Assembly: GCA_964036155.1 (NCBI GenBank) | Contig: OZ038422.1 | Coordinates: 67,789,201 to 67,853,200, forward strand | Length of the DNA: 64,000 nucleotides | Direction: 5' to 3' | From: Diploscapter coronatus | Lineage: Eukaryota > Nematoda > Chromadorea > Rhabditida > Rhabditidae | Part shown: positions 25,901-36,316 of the stretch, piece by piece | How positions within the stretch are numbered: position 1 is the stretch's first letter | How the letters are laid out: the number at the start of each line of letters is the position of its first letter | Notes under the pieces: model-generated | Database searches by the model: none | Told to the model about the DNA's origin: nothing | What the model saw: the letters and a program-made list of their open reading frames with translations, nothing else | Made by a program: the position numbers and the translations under genes

Positions 25901-27609
25901 GACCCTTGCGAAAGGTTCGACGATTCGCGACTCTGAAAACCATCTATTCTTCCAAAGAAACTCCAAATTACAAATTCGTGAATGCTAACAATGAAAGCAA
26001 CGAGATTGGCCATTATTACTCTTTCTTAGCGCTATATTCATTTCATTTTCCAGATATTTGGGAACCACAAATCCTCAAACCATTCGAGATAGAATGAAAA
26101 GGAACATAATAACGAATTTCTGTAAAAGTTTCAAATAACTTGAAGAAGATTGAGGATTTAAAGTCGCCTTCTTTTTCATCTTTCCTACTCCTCTATCTCT
26201 CTTCGCTTTGCGTTTATCAAAATCTAGTGATAATGAGAAGAATCATTATCTCTCGGTAATTTTGAAAAAAAAAACGATAATACCTCAGCAGAAGCGAGTT
26301 TCGAGGTCGATCCCGTCCGCGGTGTTTTCGACAGCTTCTCCACTGACACAGCTGGACTCATCTTGGGACTTGTCTGAAGATATATTTTTTTTAAATGTTG
26401 TTAGGGCACTACATACGGAAATTTCATCTGCTGAAAAATCAGAAGGAAGAAAATATTGCGTACATTTGTTCCCATTTCAAGAAAGCGTCTTCCTCTCATT
26501 TTTTCGTTCTCTCTGCGAGCTTTAGTTCATACGAACATCTTTGCGTGTCAGCTCAGAACAGGAAATACTTCCATTCATTTCCTCGCAACAATTCATGTTT
26601 TCAAATTGGCCACAAAAGTCAATTTAAAAGAAGAATAGAACTTACACCAGGAGAGAGCTTCTTGTTGGCCAAGGAATCCTTGCGTATTTGAGCAGCAGCA
26701 GAAGCGGAAGTCTTCATACCAGATGGCATCGGCATTTTCGACTTGGGAATTCCTGCTGAGCCAGCTGCTGCGGATTCGGGCTTCAGCTGAAAACAATTGG
26801 AGTGAAAATAATTTCGTCTACTCTCAACCAGTTTTCAAGCATATCTGACACAAGTATATTGTTCTCAAGAAAATTGAATGCTTTTCTGCCACTGTCAGAC
26901 GTTATCTCTTCATCGACAGAGTGAGCTAGGAAATTGTGTCCAATTCATAATCGCTTCTATGTTCACAAATAAATTGCTTCAAAGATGAAGTAAAAATGAT
27001 ACTACATCATCAGTATGCTTGTCTTGAAATCGGCATCAATTGTAGTTATGATTTTGAGTGTTGCGATTCCAAATTCTACGATAAACTCTTTCATTATAAA
27101 TGAAAATCGAAAAGTAATTGTGGCACACTCTGCACTTTTTCATGCTTTTGGAAGATTATGATAATAGAAAAGAAAAAGGAATAATTCTAAATTCCCACCC
27201 ACCTGATTAGGCCGAATGAACAACCCGTAGTTGGGCTCGCACTCGAAGTACTTCACATCTTTGACAGTGCCGTTGTTCTTGCCCTTCGGCTCGTCCAGAA
27301 TCACTCCGACCCAAACTCCATCAGCGAATTGCGTCTCTCCACAGAATACAACTCGACCCTTGCCGTTCTTCTCTGGAATTACAACTTCAGGAATCGCGGA
27401 TTTTATTCAGATCATCCACATAAAATTTGAATAATGAAGTAGCTCACGAGAACTTCATTCAAGGATGCTCGATGTGAATAATCCATATACAAAATAAATT
27501 CTTGAAAATCTGATAACATTTTCGTAATTCTCAGACATAAATTCTATGATTTTCCTTGTAAAAGAACTGGTTTACCTGTTTCGACTCTGGTCCCTATTTC
27601 GAAGGACAT
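16984..27609 (-). CDS. DCTN1: Dynactin subunit p150-glued
   Basis: The p150-glued arm of dynactin links dynein to microtubules and cargo. Thirty-three exons with consistent phases run from ATG at 27607-27609 to TGA at 16984-16986 and give 1275 aa (human about 1278). The first exons encode a CAP-Gly domain: GKGRVVFCGETQFADGVW, then GKNNGTVKDVKYFE and YGLFIRP. A Pro/Ser/Lys-rich basic linker follows (exons 26646-26786, 26284-26373, 25729-25932), then long coiled coils, a globular stretch (e.g. DNDSVNLIVMFPRMIIKSQ) matching the human region DNDCVMLLLLMPRLI, and a second coiled coil (EFDEALDRLQREINALTKEN). The CAP-Gly signature is GKNNG where GKNDG is usual. The C-terminal exons (17929-18045, 17314-17421, 16984-17037) are poorly conserved and the least certain part. 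Confidence 0.9.
23961..24072. repeat. Foldback element in dynactin intron
   Basis: GGCAATTTGGATTTAACGCGAC at the left end pairs with GTCGCCTCAAATCCAAATTG at the right, about 112 bases in all. It lies in the intron between dynactin exons 24136-24345 and 23593-23669. It is a likely MITE remnant. Confidence 0.65.
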
Positions 27610-28462
27610 GTCGAGGAGCTCGTGGACAGAGCGATGTCTTCGATCAACTGTCGCCAATTAGATTCAATTGGTCTTCTGAAAGCTAGAAAATGTTGCAAGT
27701 TGTTCAAAAATTTAAGAAAAATCAATAAAGCAAAGTTGAGCGCTGATTGATGAGTAATTATCGAAGCTCAGAAATTGAAGAATTTCATGAACCATTGAAT
27801 TTCAAAATGATCAATAGCCAACTTCAGATCATTACCAACTATTTTTTAGAAGACTTTTAAGCAAGAAAAATCAATATTTTTGAGGGAAAAAACTGAGAAG
27901 ATTTATGAAATTTTAATGCGTAAAGCGCGCTGGAATGACAAAAGAGCGCGCAAATAGGAACCAAATCTCAGATGAAGCCTTCACACGGCCTGTTAAGTCT
28001 TTAGCATGGTGCATACGGTACGTGCCAAGCCGAGACATGCGTTAAAGAGTCGATCCATTGATTTGTTTTTCATTCAATCTCGTCGATAATTGCCTAATTA
28101 AGTTGCTGTTTGCTATTTTCATCATTTCTAGACAAGTAACATTTGCGAACATGAATAAGCTCGTCATTTTGAGACGCGTTTTACGAGCTCTGAAAGTTTT
28201 TGGAAAAAAAGACAGTTTTCTAATTTTGCATAACTCGATTCAGTTTTCAGAATTGTTATGAATTTTATCTTACAAGACACGATGCTATACTTTGATATCA
28301 GCTATCTTCGAACAGAATGAATAAAAGCAATGTCTTTATTGAAAATTCGACAAATTTTCGGAATGCATTTGAATAAACAAAGTAAAAAGGAAACTAAACA
28401 GTCGTGAGCTGTGTAAACTTTGTCTGTACATATAGAATGTCTTTTCACATTTTGTCATAATT
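27610..28462. other. Upstream region of the dynactin gene
   Basis: This region lies between the dynactin start and the 3' end of receptor gene A, both on the minus strand, so it should hold the dynactin promoter and the receptor 3'UTR junction reversed. The stretch 27920-28050 is richer in GC, with GCGCGCTGG and GAGCGCGC about 20 bases apart. A plus-strand open frame at 28058-28261 shows no family features. Confidence 0.4.
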
Positions 28463-31273
28463 TCAGACCAGTCTTGTGACCTGTGTTGATAAATTACCAT
28501 TCGAGTGCAGTTGCTTCGAATCGTGAGGTGTAACTTGAATAACTTTGACTAATTCTTTCTTAGTCGATGGTGTAGTAGTGTTGCTCTTCTAAAATTGTCC
28601 CTTTTTCTTTTACATGCACATATAAATAAACTACCTTGATCAATCCTCTCACTAAGAAAAACAGGGTAATTATTTGGAGGCATGATCCATATTGGGAAAA
28701 AATGTTAATAATTCTCTGAAAATTTTTAAAAAATGCTTTCTTGGTGGAAAATTTTATTTATTTTAGTGTGGATCCATTTCTATGTTAGAAAAGTATACTG
28801 CTCAAGGTCTATTCAGAAAACAATTCCTAATTTTACAGTTGCTCTTTCTAAGCACATGACGCGAAAGGGGTATTTTGGTTCCTTGAAACACGATTAGCCG
28901 AGCTCTATTCTCAAAAATTCGAATTAATATTCATGTGCTTCCTATTCAACGCAAAAGTTATTATCGTTTATGTAAATAATGGTAGGGTCGAAGAATTCAC
29001 TATTTAGAATGTTCCCTCTAGGATTTCTCAGCGCATATTTTTAGGATATATGTTGGTAAAACCGACCTTTCCATTTCTTGTTAGTTAATATGAAAATTTT
29101 TTTTATTAATAATGCTTACGTATATATAATACATCACATTGCTTAACAAAGATCCATCATCGGGAAAACATGTATCTAAAATATTCAAGTTCTCTCAAAC
29201 TTCTAATTTTGAAGCTGTGAAACTAGTTAATTTGCTATTTTTCTTTAAGTCGTGAACAGTTTTCATTATTTCAAACAAATTTGTTCGATACCATCGTTCT
29301 TTTGGGTAAGAACCTTTTAAAATATATCGAATCTCTTTACTTTTTCCGTTTGTAAATAAACAAAAAGACATTATGCTATAACTTATACTAAGGGACAAAA
29401 TAGCTTAGGAATTATAAATTCCATTAAAATTGTTTTTGAATAAGTCATTTCGTACTCGCTGTAACGAATCTCGGCATTTTAAGCCAGAGATTGGTTACAA
29501 ATATAAACGAATGCGTGATTTGATTATTAACCAAGTTTGAGAAATCAATTATTCACAGATTCGTCCTCTTAACAGACTCATTACATATGAAAAATTATTA
29601 CAACGAAAACATGATTAATGTTGCACAGGATGTTTAAGGTATCGAAATTAAAAGATTAAGAGAACATTCTACCTGTATAGTCCTCGAAATTAATGCAAAA
29701 AGACTCATATAGTTTAACAATAGTTAAATCATTTATTACCACTTCGCATAAAATCTAAACGTTATACATATTTATTTTCAGCATAATATGGTGCAACATT
29801 GACCGGGCTAACTTACACTCGCCATTAGGCATCGATTTAAGCGTCGTTCAGAGTTTCTTGCATTTTGGCTCAGATTGCCATACGAACTAAAACACCGCTT
29901 TAGATAAATAAACACGGCAATGCTAATTATCATATAAGCATAACTTGCTATGATCGGAGCTATTATAGTGTAAAGATCCTAAAATTATTTACCTAGTTGA
30001 TATTAATAGTTTTATTGTGATAATATTCGTTTAACTTACAACCCACTGAGCAAGAGCCATATATAGTCGCTTTATATCAAAAATATTAACAATTTGATAT
30101 TCGTTCAACCAGACAATTGCATAAGAAATTAGTCGAGCGATACAGCCAAAAATAATATGAAATCCGGTCAATGTCCAAAATATAATGGCAAATAGCCGAG
30201 TTATTTTTTCGTTACGGCAGCTAAATTGAATCATTTTGTATCAAAGCTGACATGTGCATGTGGAAGAATTTCTAACAGTGAAAATGTCCTAGCTCTACAT
30301 ATCGTAACTGCAGTTGAAACGAATAGTATGGTCATCATTAACCATTTCTCTTGAAGAGTAGCAAATAACTCAGACAATAATTCCTACAATTCCATTTGTC
30401 AGCTATCAATGCAAAATTTTAACTATATTAGATTTAAGTCAACTTTATATGTCAAATAAATTTAAAATAAAGTGGTATTTTAGTTATTTGGAAAAGTTGC
30501 GACAGAAAAGTAGAAACATGACGAAATAATGTATGGAAAACTACAATAATACGATCCATACTATTTCACAAAATGTTGATACTTTTTCTGTAGCAACGTA
30601 GATGATATTTTAAACGATTCGCTTAAACTGTAGATAAATATTGATTGATACATGTGGCTAAAATTTTAAATTACGTTACCTCGAATTCGTCATCATCTTG
30701 ACAGCAAAGAAAAAAAGTTTGCTCATAGATAAGGAACGAAAACTAAAGTATTATCCTGCTTCAATGCATATATTGAAAATTGCATCATAAAAATAATAGT
30801 ATAAAACTTACACCTATCAATGAACAGATAAAATAGAGCATATGTAGAATGAGTAAGGTGACTATTAACTTTTCGAATTGTGAAAACCTTCCACGTTTTC
30901 GAAATAACCGATATATCATAAATATAGCCATAAAAATCGGAATTAATAAGATGCTATATAAAACGGCCTGGATTCGATATCCTATAGATGAATTTATTTT
31001 TTGAAGATAGCATCGATATAAAAACTAACTAAACTAACCTATATTTAATTTATCTCGATGAAATATGATAGTTTTCCACGCAACGATGAATTTGTAAAGT
31101 AATTTATCTGATGTTAAAAGTTCTAAAATAGTAAATCGTTGCCGAGGTTTATAGAAAAAAAAGGCAATGGAGAATTGTATGTAAGAATAAGTAAACTGAA
31201 AAATTAATTCACCCTCACAAACGCCATAATCCTTTGCATCAGGCATAGGTTTATCGCACCAATACATTCGACT
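28463..31273 (-). CDS. Receptor gene A: multi-helix (probably seven-helix) membrane domain of the L-domain receptor cluster
   Basis: Nine exons with matching phases read 31273-31039, 30981-30812, 30742-30680, 30383-30277, 30220-30040, 29978-29819, 29403-29258, 28715-28635, 28588-28463. They encode a Cys-containing segment (YWCDKPMPDAKDYGVCEG) and then a run of hydrophobic helices: around QAVLYSILLIPIFMAIFMIY, LIVTLLILHMLYFICSLIG, WLMMTILFVSTAVTI, LFAIIFWTLTGFHIIFG, IIAPIIASYAYMIISIAVFI, ILSLSISYSIMSFCLF and CLQIITLFFLVRG. The last parts align with gene B: ERRLNRCLMATILS against SQKKLLKILLTQGLV, and the same intron phases. The tail is Ser/Thr/Lys-rich and ends at TGA 28463-28465. The start is not defined; upstream exons are uncertain. 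An alternative donor at 29817 with a small exon 29754-29673 is also in frame. Function is unknown, presumably sensory or signalling. Confidence 0.6.
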
Positions 31274-31911
31274 CTGCAAATTATTTCTCTAATGACAAAA
31301 TAAATCTGTAGAATAACAATTTGAGAAAATGATCCCAATACAGTACGATTTAGAAGGGATAGCACTTTCGAAACAAAAATAGCAACACTTGAAATGGATC
31401 GAATAAAAGTACAAGACGCTGCTTAGGCAATCAGACTTGTATTTATAAGACTCGCCTGATCTATAATTTAGTGTAATTTGTTTCAGCACTCCAATTATGC
31501 TCGCCTTTATTTCTTGCGAAACTTGATTAAATGTGTATATAAACGTTGCAGAAGGTGCCAGATTAGAAGATCGACTTTTCAGATAATTAAAAATTTCAAT
31601 TGCGTTAAGATGTCTGCCAACTTAAAAAATGAATTAGTTTGGCAATTAGGTCATGTGGTGAAACCGCGTGCATAACTAACCATCGGGGTTGTTTACAATG
31701 CAGCTGCTTTTCATTTTGGGGCGATGCGTCATCTTACTGCATCGCCAACAGTCCTACCCATTATGTGAATTCTAAAACAGTAATTCCCTGTATAAAGTAG
31801 TTTGTCATTGTCTATGAGACATGTATCAAGGGCTCTGAGTTTCCTATAACTAGGAAGAATATCGTGATACGGTATGATATCGGTAACCTGTGAATGTCGA
31901 AGTCTGATCAT
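31274..31911 (-). other. Possible N-terminal exons of receptor gene A
   Basis: On the minus strand a reading frame from about 31600 to 31404 (…QVSQEIKASIIGVLKQ, then YKYKSDCLSS) ends at AGC/GTCTTG in phase 0, which would join the exon at 31273. A second stretch, 31911-31729, reads DILPSYRKLRALDTCLIDND and LLYTGNYCFRIH. Both have cysteines and extracellular-looking composition and occupy the place of the L-domains in genes B and C. I could not complete a frame or recognise a clear L-domain. They may be a strongly diverged ectodomain or decaying sequence. Confidence 0.3.
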
Positions 31912-32536
31912 TTTCCGACATTTCCGTGTTCATCATAAACATGCATAATTGTAGCTCTAATGATGGCTTTGAATTTGTTACGATACGATCATCAGACCTT
32001 CAAGTACGAATCTGTCATTATAATTGTTGATTACACAAGTTTAGTACCTATGAAGAATTTTAAAGAATCAACAATCATAATCTATGTGTACGAATAAATT
32101 TGTTTGAGAATGATTATTTTGATACATTTTCAGATTCGTGAAAAATAGTGCATGATTTTAGAAAACCTTGAGATCAGAAACCATATCAAAAACTGTACAG
32201 ATTGACGTTTTTGAAAATATCAATGCAAGCTGAATATGTACTGGAAGTCGGTGCTAAAGTAGCCAAAGCAGAGCGTATTCATCATTCATCTCAGTTAATT
32301 CGTCGAATCAATTCATTCATTAATCAGATCTGGTAAGCATTCCAATACAGTTTCAATCATTACAATATACAAACAAAGACATTTATTAAAAATAATAATT
32401 ATAGCTACATAGATCACAAATATCAAATAAACCATAAATTAGATTGTTAATATCGTACTCACTACAACAAAGCATTGAAATCGATCAAAACACAATAAGA
32501 TTCAGTATAAAAATATTCAAAAATGTCATGAAAAAA
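31912..32536. other. Spacer between receptor genes A and B
   Basis: AT-rich sequence upstream of the possible gene A exons and downstream of the gene B stop codon. No coding feature or repeat was found in it. The foldback at 32853-32965 lies beyond it, inside the last intron of gene B. Confidence 0.4.
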
Positions 32537-35500
32537 TCAACTATTCACACGAGACATTGAATTTACAGAAGCTACGTGATCTTTAACTTTAGCGCTTTTC
32601 TTCTTACTGCCATTACTCTTTCTGAATCCACTCGTCGATGCAAATGTAAAGAGCGAATTAGCCACAGGAAGCCATCGTTTTATAATTTCTTGCACCTAAA
32701 AGCGTAAAATGTTATACAATAGTGTTCGAAAGCTAAGTATTATTATTACTCTCTAATTTTGCTCTGCTTGTTTATTTACTTGAGGTGCAGCAATCCTCTT
32801 AAAATTTAGCCAATTTTCGTGATTTGGCTATCTCAAAATGTGAGTAGTGCCTAGATTCACGAACAACTAGAAGCGCTCCTAGTGTGAGCCCCTCTCCTAA
32901 AATTAGAGAGAGCTCACATTGGGAGCACTGAAAGCGCTTTCAGTTATCAGTTGTTTATGGATCCGAGCACAGATTTTTTAACCTACACCTTAATCATTTC
33001 GCAGAGAAACGTTTTTCGTTAATGAATATGATAGAGTAGCTAATGAATCTTATTAACACTTTAAAATCACATCAATTCTACTTACAAGTACAAAATTCGG
33101 AAATAGTTGACGATCTCTTTTTATATAAAAATTAGCCCATCCTAGTCCTTTATTGACATGATAAAGAAAATCCGATGTATTTGATATATAACTTCCTAAC
33201 AACAGAACTAGGCCCTTCAAATTTTTATTTAGTCTATGACTACTACATATTTACCACAATATATCTATAGAAGTTTTACTTGAGTCAATAAGATTTTCAA
33301 TAATTTCTTTTGGCTTTTTTGTGTTGAAGGTGATGTTCGAAAATAGCTAAAATAGGCCATAAATGTAATATATGAAATCAGAGTAGTAATTGGCGCCGTA
33401 ATTCCAATACTTGTTATATTTTCTTCCTTAATCATATTATGTAAAAATTATATGCACTCATTTTAAAAAAATAAATAATTACCAAATGTTCTCCTCCAAA
33501 GAAGAAAAAATCACAATAGATAATTAATATGATTATGATAAACGCTACAATGTTTCGTTTTATTAATCGTTCGCTGAATTATTTATCTCGTTTATCATTT
33601 AAAAGTTTAAAAATTAATTTGATAAATGAATTACTTACTTGATAAAGAATATGATGCGATTGAATGCTATTGTTGCGATAGTTATCATCTGACAACAATA
33701 TATCGTGTAGTAAAGTAGTCTAACATAATCTTCAATATTTTTGACAATCAGGTTCAAGCCCACAGGCTTGCACACATTATTATAGCACATCTGAAACATT
33801 CTTGTGAAATCATTAATTAGCTCGATTATTATAGTTAAATATTACAACTGGGGCCAAAATATTTAAAAGCGGTATAATACAACCCCATAAAATTTCAATT
33901 AGAAATAGAATGATTAGGAAATTATTTCTAATTGTGTTATTCTTGACTATTAAAATCAAGGTGTATATATAAACGGATTCTCCAATCACAAATGATATGA
34001 CAATATCTGCCAATTGCATATAAGCCCGAAGAGGTTGCATATAGAATACTAAATTGAATTCTATAGATTATAGTGAATTGAAATCGAATTAATTTGTCGT
34101 AAAATCCCTGATATAAGCCTACCCCCAAAAATTCCAGAACTACCCAATAGTATCAGTTTTTGAAGTGTTCACCCTCGATTTGACTGATTTTTGGACCATA
34201 GGTATTTCATGGCGCTGACCACGAATCTGAAATCGAAAAGTGCTAACGGGCGACGGTTCGAACAGAGAAATATGAATATCGTTTTGCACTGCAGAAATTT
34301 GCATGCATTATTTTCCTGCTTTTCTCTTCTGCACAGAACGACATATACTTTTTCCTGATGTACAGAACGATGTTCATGTTTCTCTGTTCGAGCCGTCTCT
34401 TGTCAGTACTTTCTGACTTCAAAATTATGATCAACGTCGTGAAATCTTCCCCTAGTGAAAAAAGCCAAATCGAAGGTGAACACTTCAAAAATTTCCTTTA
34501 TAAGAAAAAGTAAGTGCTAGTTACTTACCACATTTATTGCTTCCATAATCTATGGAAATTTGAAAATGCTCAACCGCTAATTTGCACAAGTTAGATGGGT
34601 CAAGTTTAGGATTCAGTGAGACTCCGATTTTGCCCATTCGTCGTGCGAATAGCAATACATCAGGATGTTGATTAAGATACTCGCCGAGATCATTATTATA
34701 TAATGATATTGCATTACCAATTCCAATTTTAAGGGATTCATTTACAATCACACTTTCAAGTAATTCATTTTTAATTATTTGTATCGCTACGTCTAAAAAG
34801 TTATAATCAGGAAACTATTTAATGAAAACTAGTTTTACTTACAAAAATAGACTGGAATAATATACTTCAAATTTGGCATCGAAATATATTTTATTTCAGA
34901 CAATCCTGTAATCATGATAGAACCAAATAGGATTTTCAGGTTTCTGATTCGTTCGATGATTTCCCAGTTATACTGTGTAATTAGAAGCCATCCCTCGAAA
35001 ACTTCGCAATTTGCCGGAATCATGAATGATTCATCTAATTCGCAGTGAATGTCTGTGTATTTGACATTGAATTTATTGGTTATTCCATAAATATTACATT
35101 TATGCTCCGGCTCATCACAAACCCGCACATTTGTGACTAATGAAAACACAGACATGATTAATTCAAGCTCTTCGATTGATATGCAAAGTTGAAAATTCCC
35201 AACTATACGGATTGTTCCTATAGTATGTCGGTAAAATTCCAAAGGCAGTCTAAGTCGCTTTAATGAAGGATTTCCAGCTATTACGAATTGTATATCTCTT
35301 ATATCTGAACAATTGCAAGCTATATTTTTTAATTATATTGATAATTTTAAAAGAGTCGCCTGTAAAATTTGCAGTGCCTTGTGAAGCTAATTGTCTGAAA
35401 AATGATAAATCCTCCAAATTCGTGTTTTCGATCCTGATAATTCCATCGACCATGTGTTTCACAGTTTCGAGTTTTTTGACAGCATAAAATAAATAATAAG

Positions 35501-35748
35501 AAATAACAAAACATGAATTTTTGCAAGGCAGTATGACAAATCACCTCAGTATTTGCTATATTTCCCGAGATTGAGAGCACTCCAGTTAGTACTGTGCAAT
35601 TGAATGGCAGATTATCCAATGCTGATATTTTCTTCGCAGAGCAAACTCTTTCTTGGGAAATATCGAATTGTAGCTCTGATGATTCAATTAAGTTATCCAT
35701 GAATGATATAATCAAGAAGAATGCTGGTAAACGAAGCGATTCCCACAT
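32537..35748 (-). CDS. Receptor gene B: two receptor L-domains plus seven-helix domain
   Basis: Ten exons give 644 aa if every junction is used: 35748-35545, 35483-35360, 35304-34843, 34792-34529, 34048-33846, 33790-33639, 33573-33483, 33426-33280, 33214-33086, 32695-32537. Order: signal peptide (MWESLRLPAFFLIISF); L-domain 1 with LDNLPFNCTVLTGVLSISG and NTNLEDLSFFRQL; L-domain 2 with IPANCEVFEGWLLI and ISMPNLKYIIP; then seven helices including IVISFVIGESVYIYTLILI, MITIATIAFNRIIFF (FNR at the helix-3 end, as in nematode chemoreceptors), IVAFIIIILIIYCDFFFF and WLPVANSLFTFASTS. A Lys/Ser-rich tail follows. Two junctions are non-canonical: the acceptor at 35484-35485 is AT and the donor at 35358-35359 is GC. 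Exons 33426 and 33214 follow AAG acceptors. It may be a functional receptor or an early pseudogene. Confidence 0.68.
32853..32965. repeat. Foldback element in receptor gene B intron
   Basis: Inverted arms include AACAACTAGAAGCGCTCC with TGTGAGC on the left and GCTCACA, GGGAGC, AGTTGTT on the right, folding around AAAATT. It is about 113 bases and sits in the last intron of gene B, between exons 33214-33086 and 32695-32537. It is MITE-like. Confidence 0.6.
34157..34491. repeat. Large foldback with arms of about 125 bases
   Basis: The left arm begins TTTTTGAAGTGTTCACC and the right arm ends with its complement GGTGAACACTTCAAAAA. The arms stay alignable for about 125 bases to GAACAGAGAAATATGAA and its complement, with a spacer of about 90 bases. 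It occupies most of the gene B intron that separates the last L-domain exon from the first membrane exon. It looks like a recent foldback transposon. I saw no coding capacity. Confidence 0.75.
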
Positions 35749-35750
35749 TT

Positions 35751-35761
35751 CCTGTAAGTAA
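35751..35761 (-). promoter_or_regulatory. Probable trans-splice acceptor of receptor gene B
   Basis: Read on the minus strand, TTTACTTACAG ends three bases before the ATG that starts the signal peptide of gene B. No upstream coding exon fits this acceptor, so spliced-leader addition is likely. It is weaker evidence than a sequenced transcript. Confidence 0.5.
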
Positions 35762-35992
35762 AAAATATTATGCAAAATAGAGGTGATTATATAGAGGATA
35801 AAAATGAGGTATAAATGCATGATTAGACATGTTATTTAACAATAATTCCAATTATAAAACAAATATTTATTTAATATACTTATATCTTTCGATTAATTTA
35901 AAATAATTTACCAGAGTAAGAAGATTGTTAATTATTAGGTCTAAAATAACAAATATCGATACACGTGTTTCAATTCTTAGTTTATTTGTAAT

Positions 35993-36236
35993 TGCCTGTC
36001 AGGGCTAACTGATTTGTTGGGCTCTCTGTAGATAGTGATGGGAAAAGTAGGAAACGGCTGGTCGAGGGAGACGAAATGAGATTATAAGGTTTGGGAGCGA
36101 GCGAGATCAATGTTGATTATAGGATTGGGTGATTGCTTGATGTGTAAACTAATTTGGGCAGATTAGATCATTGTGACCGAGGGGATGATACATTCAATTT
36201 TGGTTGTGGGCCCAATTGCAGGACCCATATTATGCA
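35993..36236. repeat. Dispersed repeat, copy 1
   Basis: This stretch of about 244 bases begins TTGCCTGTCAGG and ends TTGGGCCC-like sequence followed by GCAGGACCCAT. A copy of the same length and with the same ends lies at 38283-38526. The middle is diverged but keeps GAAATGAG and short shared words at similar distances. It lies between genes C and B. Confidence 0.55.
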
Positions 36237-36316
36237 TACGATTTTTTTTTTCGAAAAGACAATTATCTTTTGTTTCGTCATTATTAAAATAACCCCCATT
36301 AACTTTAAGATGAATC

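Noticed and set aside
29528..29542. ACCAAGTTTGAG resembling the 3' end of the nematode SL1 spliced leader
   Set aside because: The bases before it do not match SL1 and no splice donor follows (GAG is followed by AAATC). It lies in an intron of receptor gene A, so chance is the better explanation.
29673..29754. 82-base extra exon in receptor gene A (ILCEVVINDLTIVKLYES…)
   Set aside because: It is in frame with flanking sites, but skipping it through the donor at 29817-29818 aligns gene A with gene B without a gap, so I left it out of the main model.
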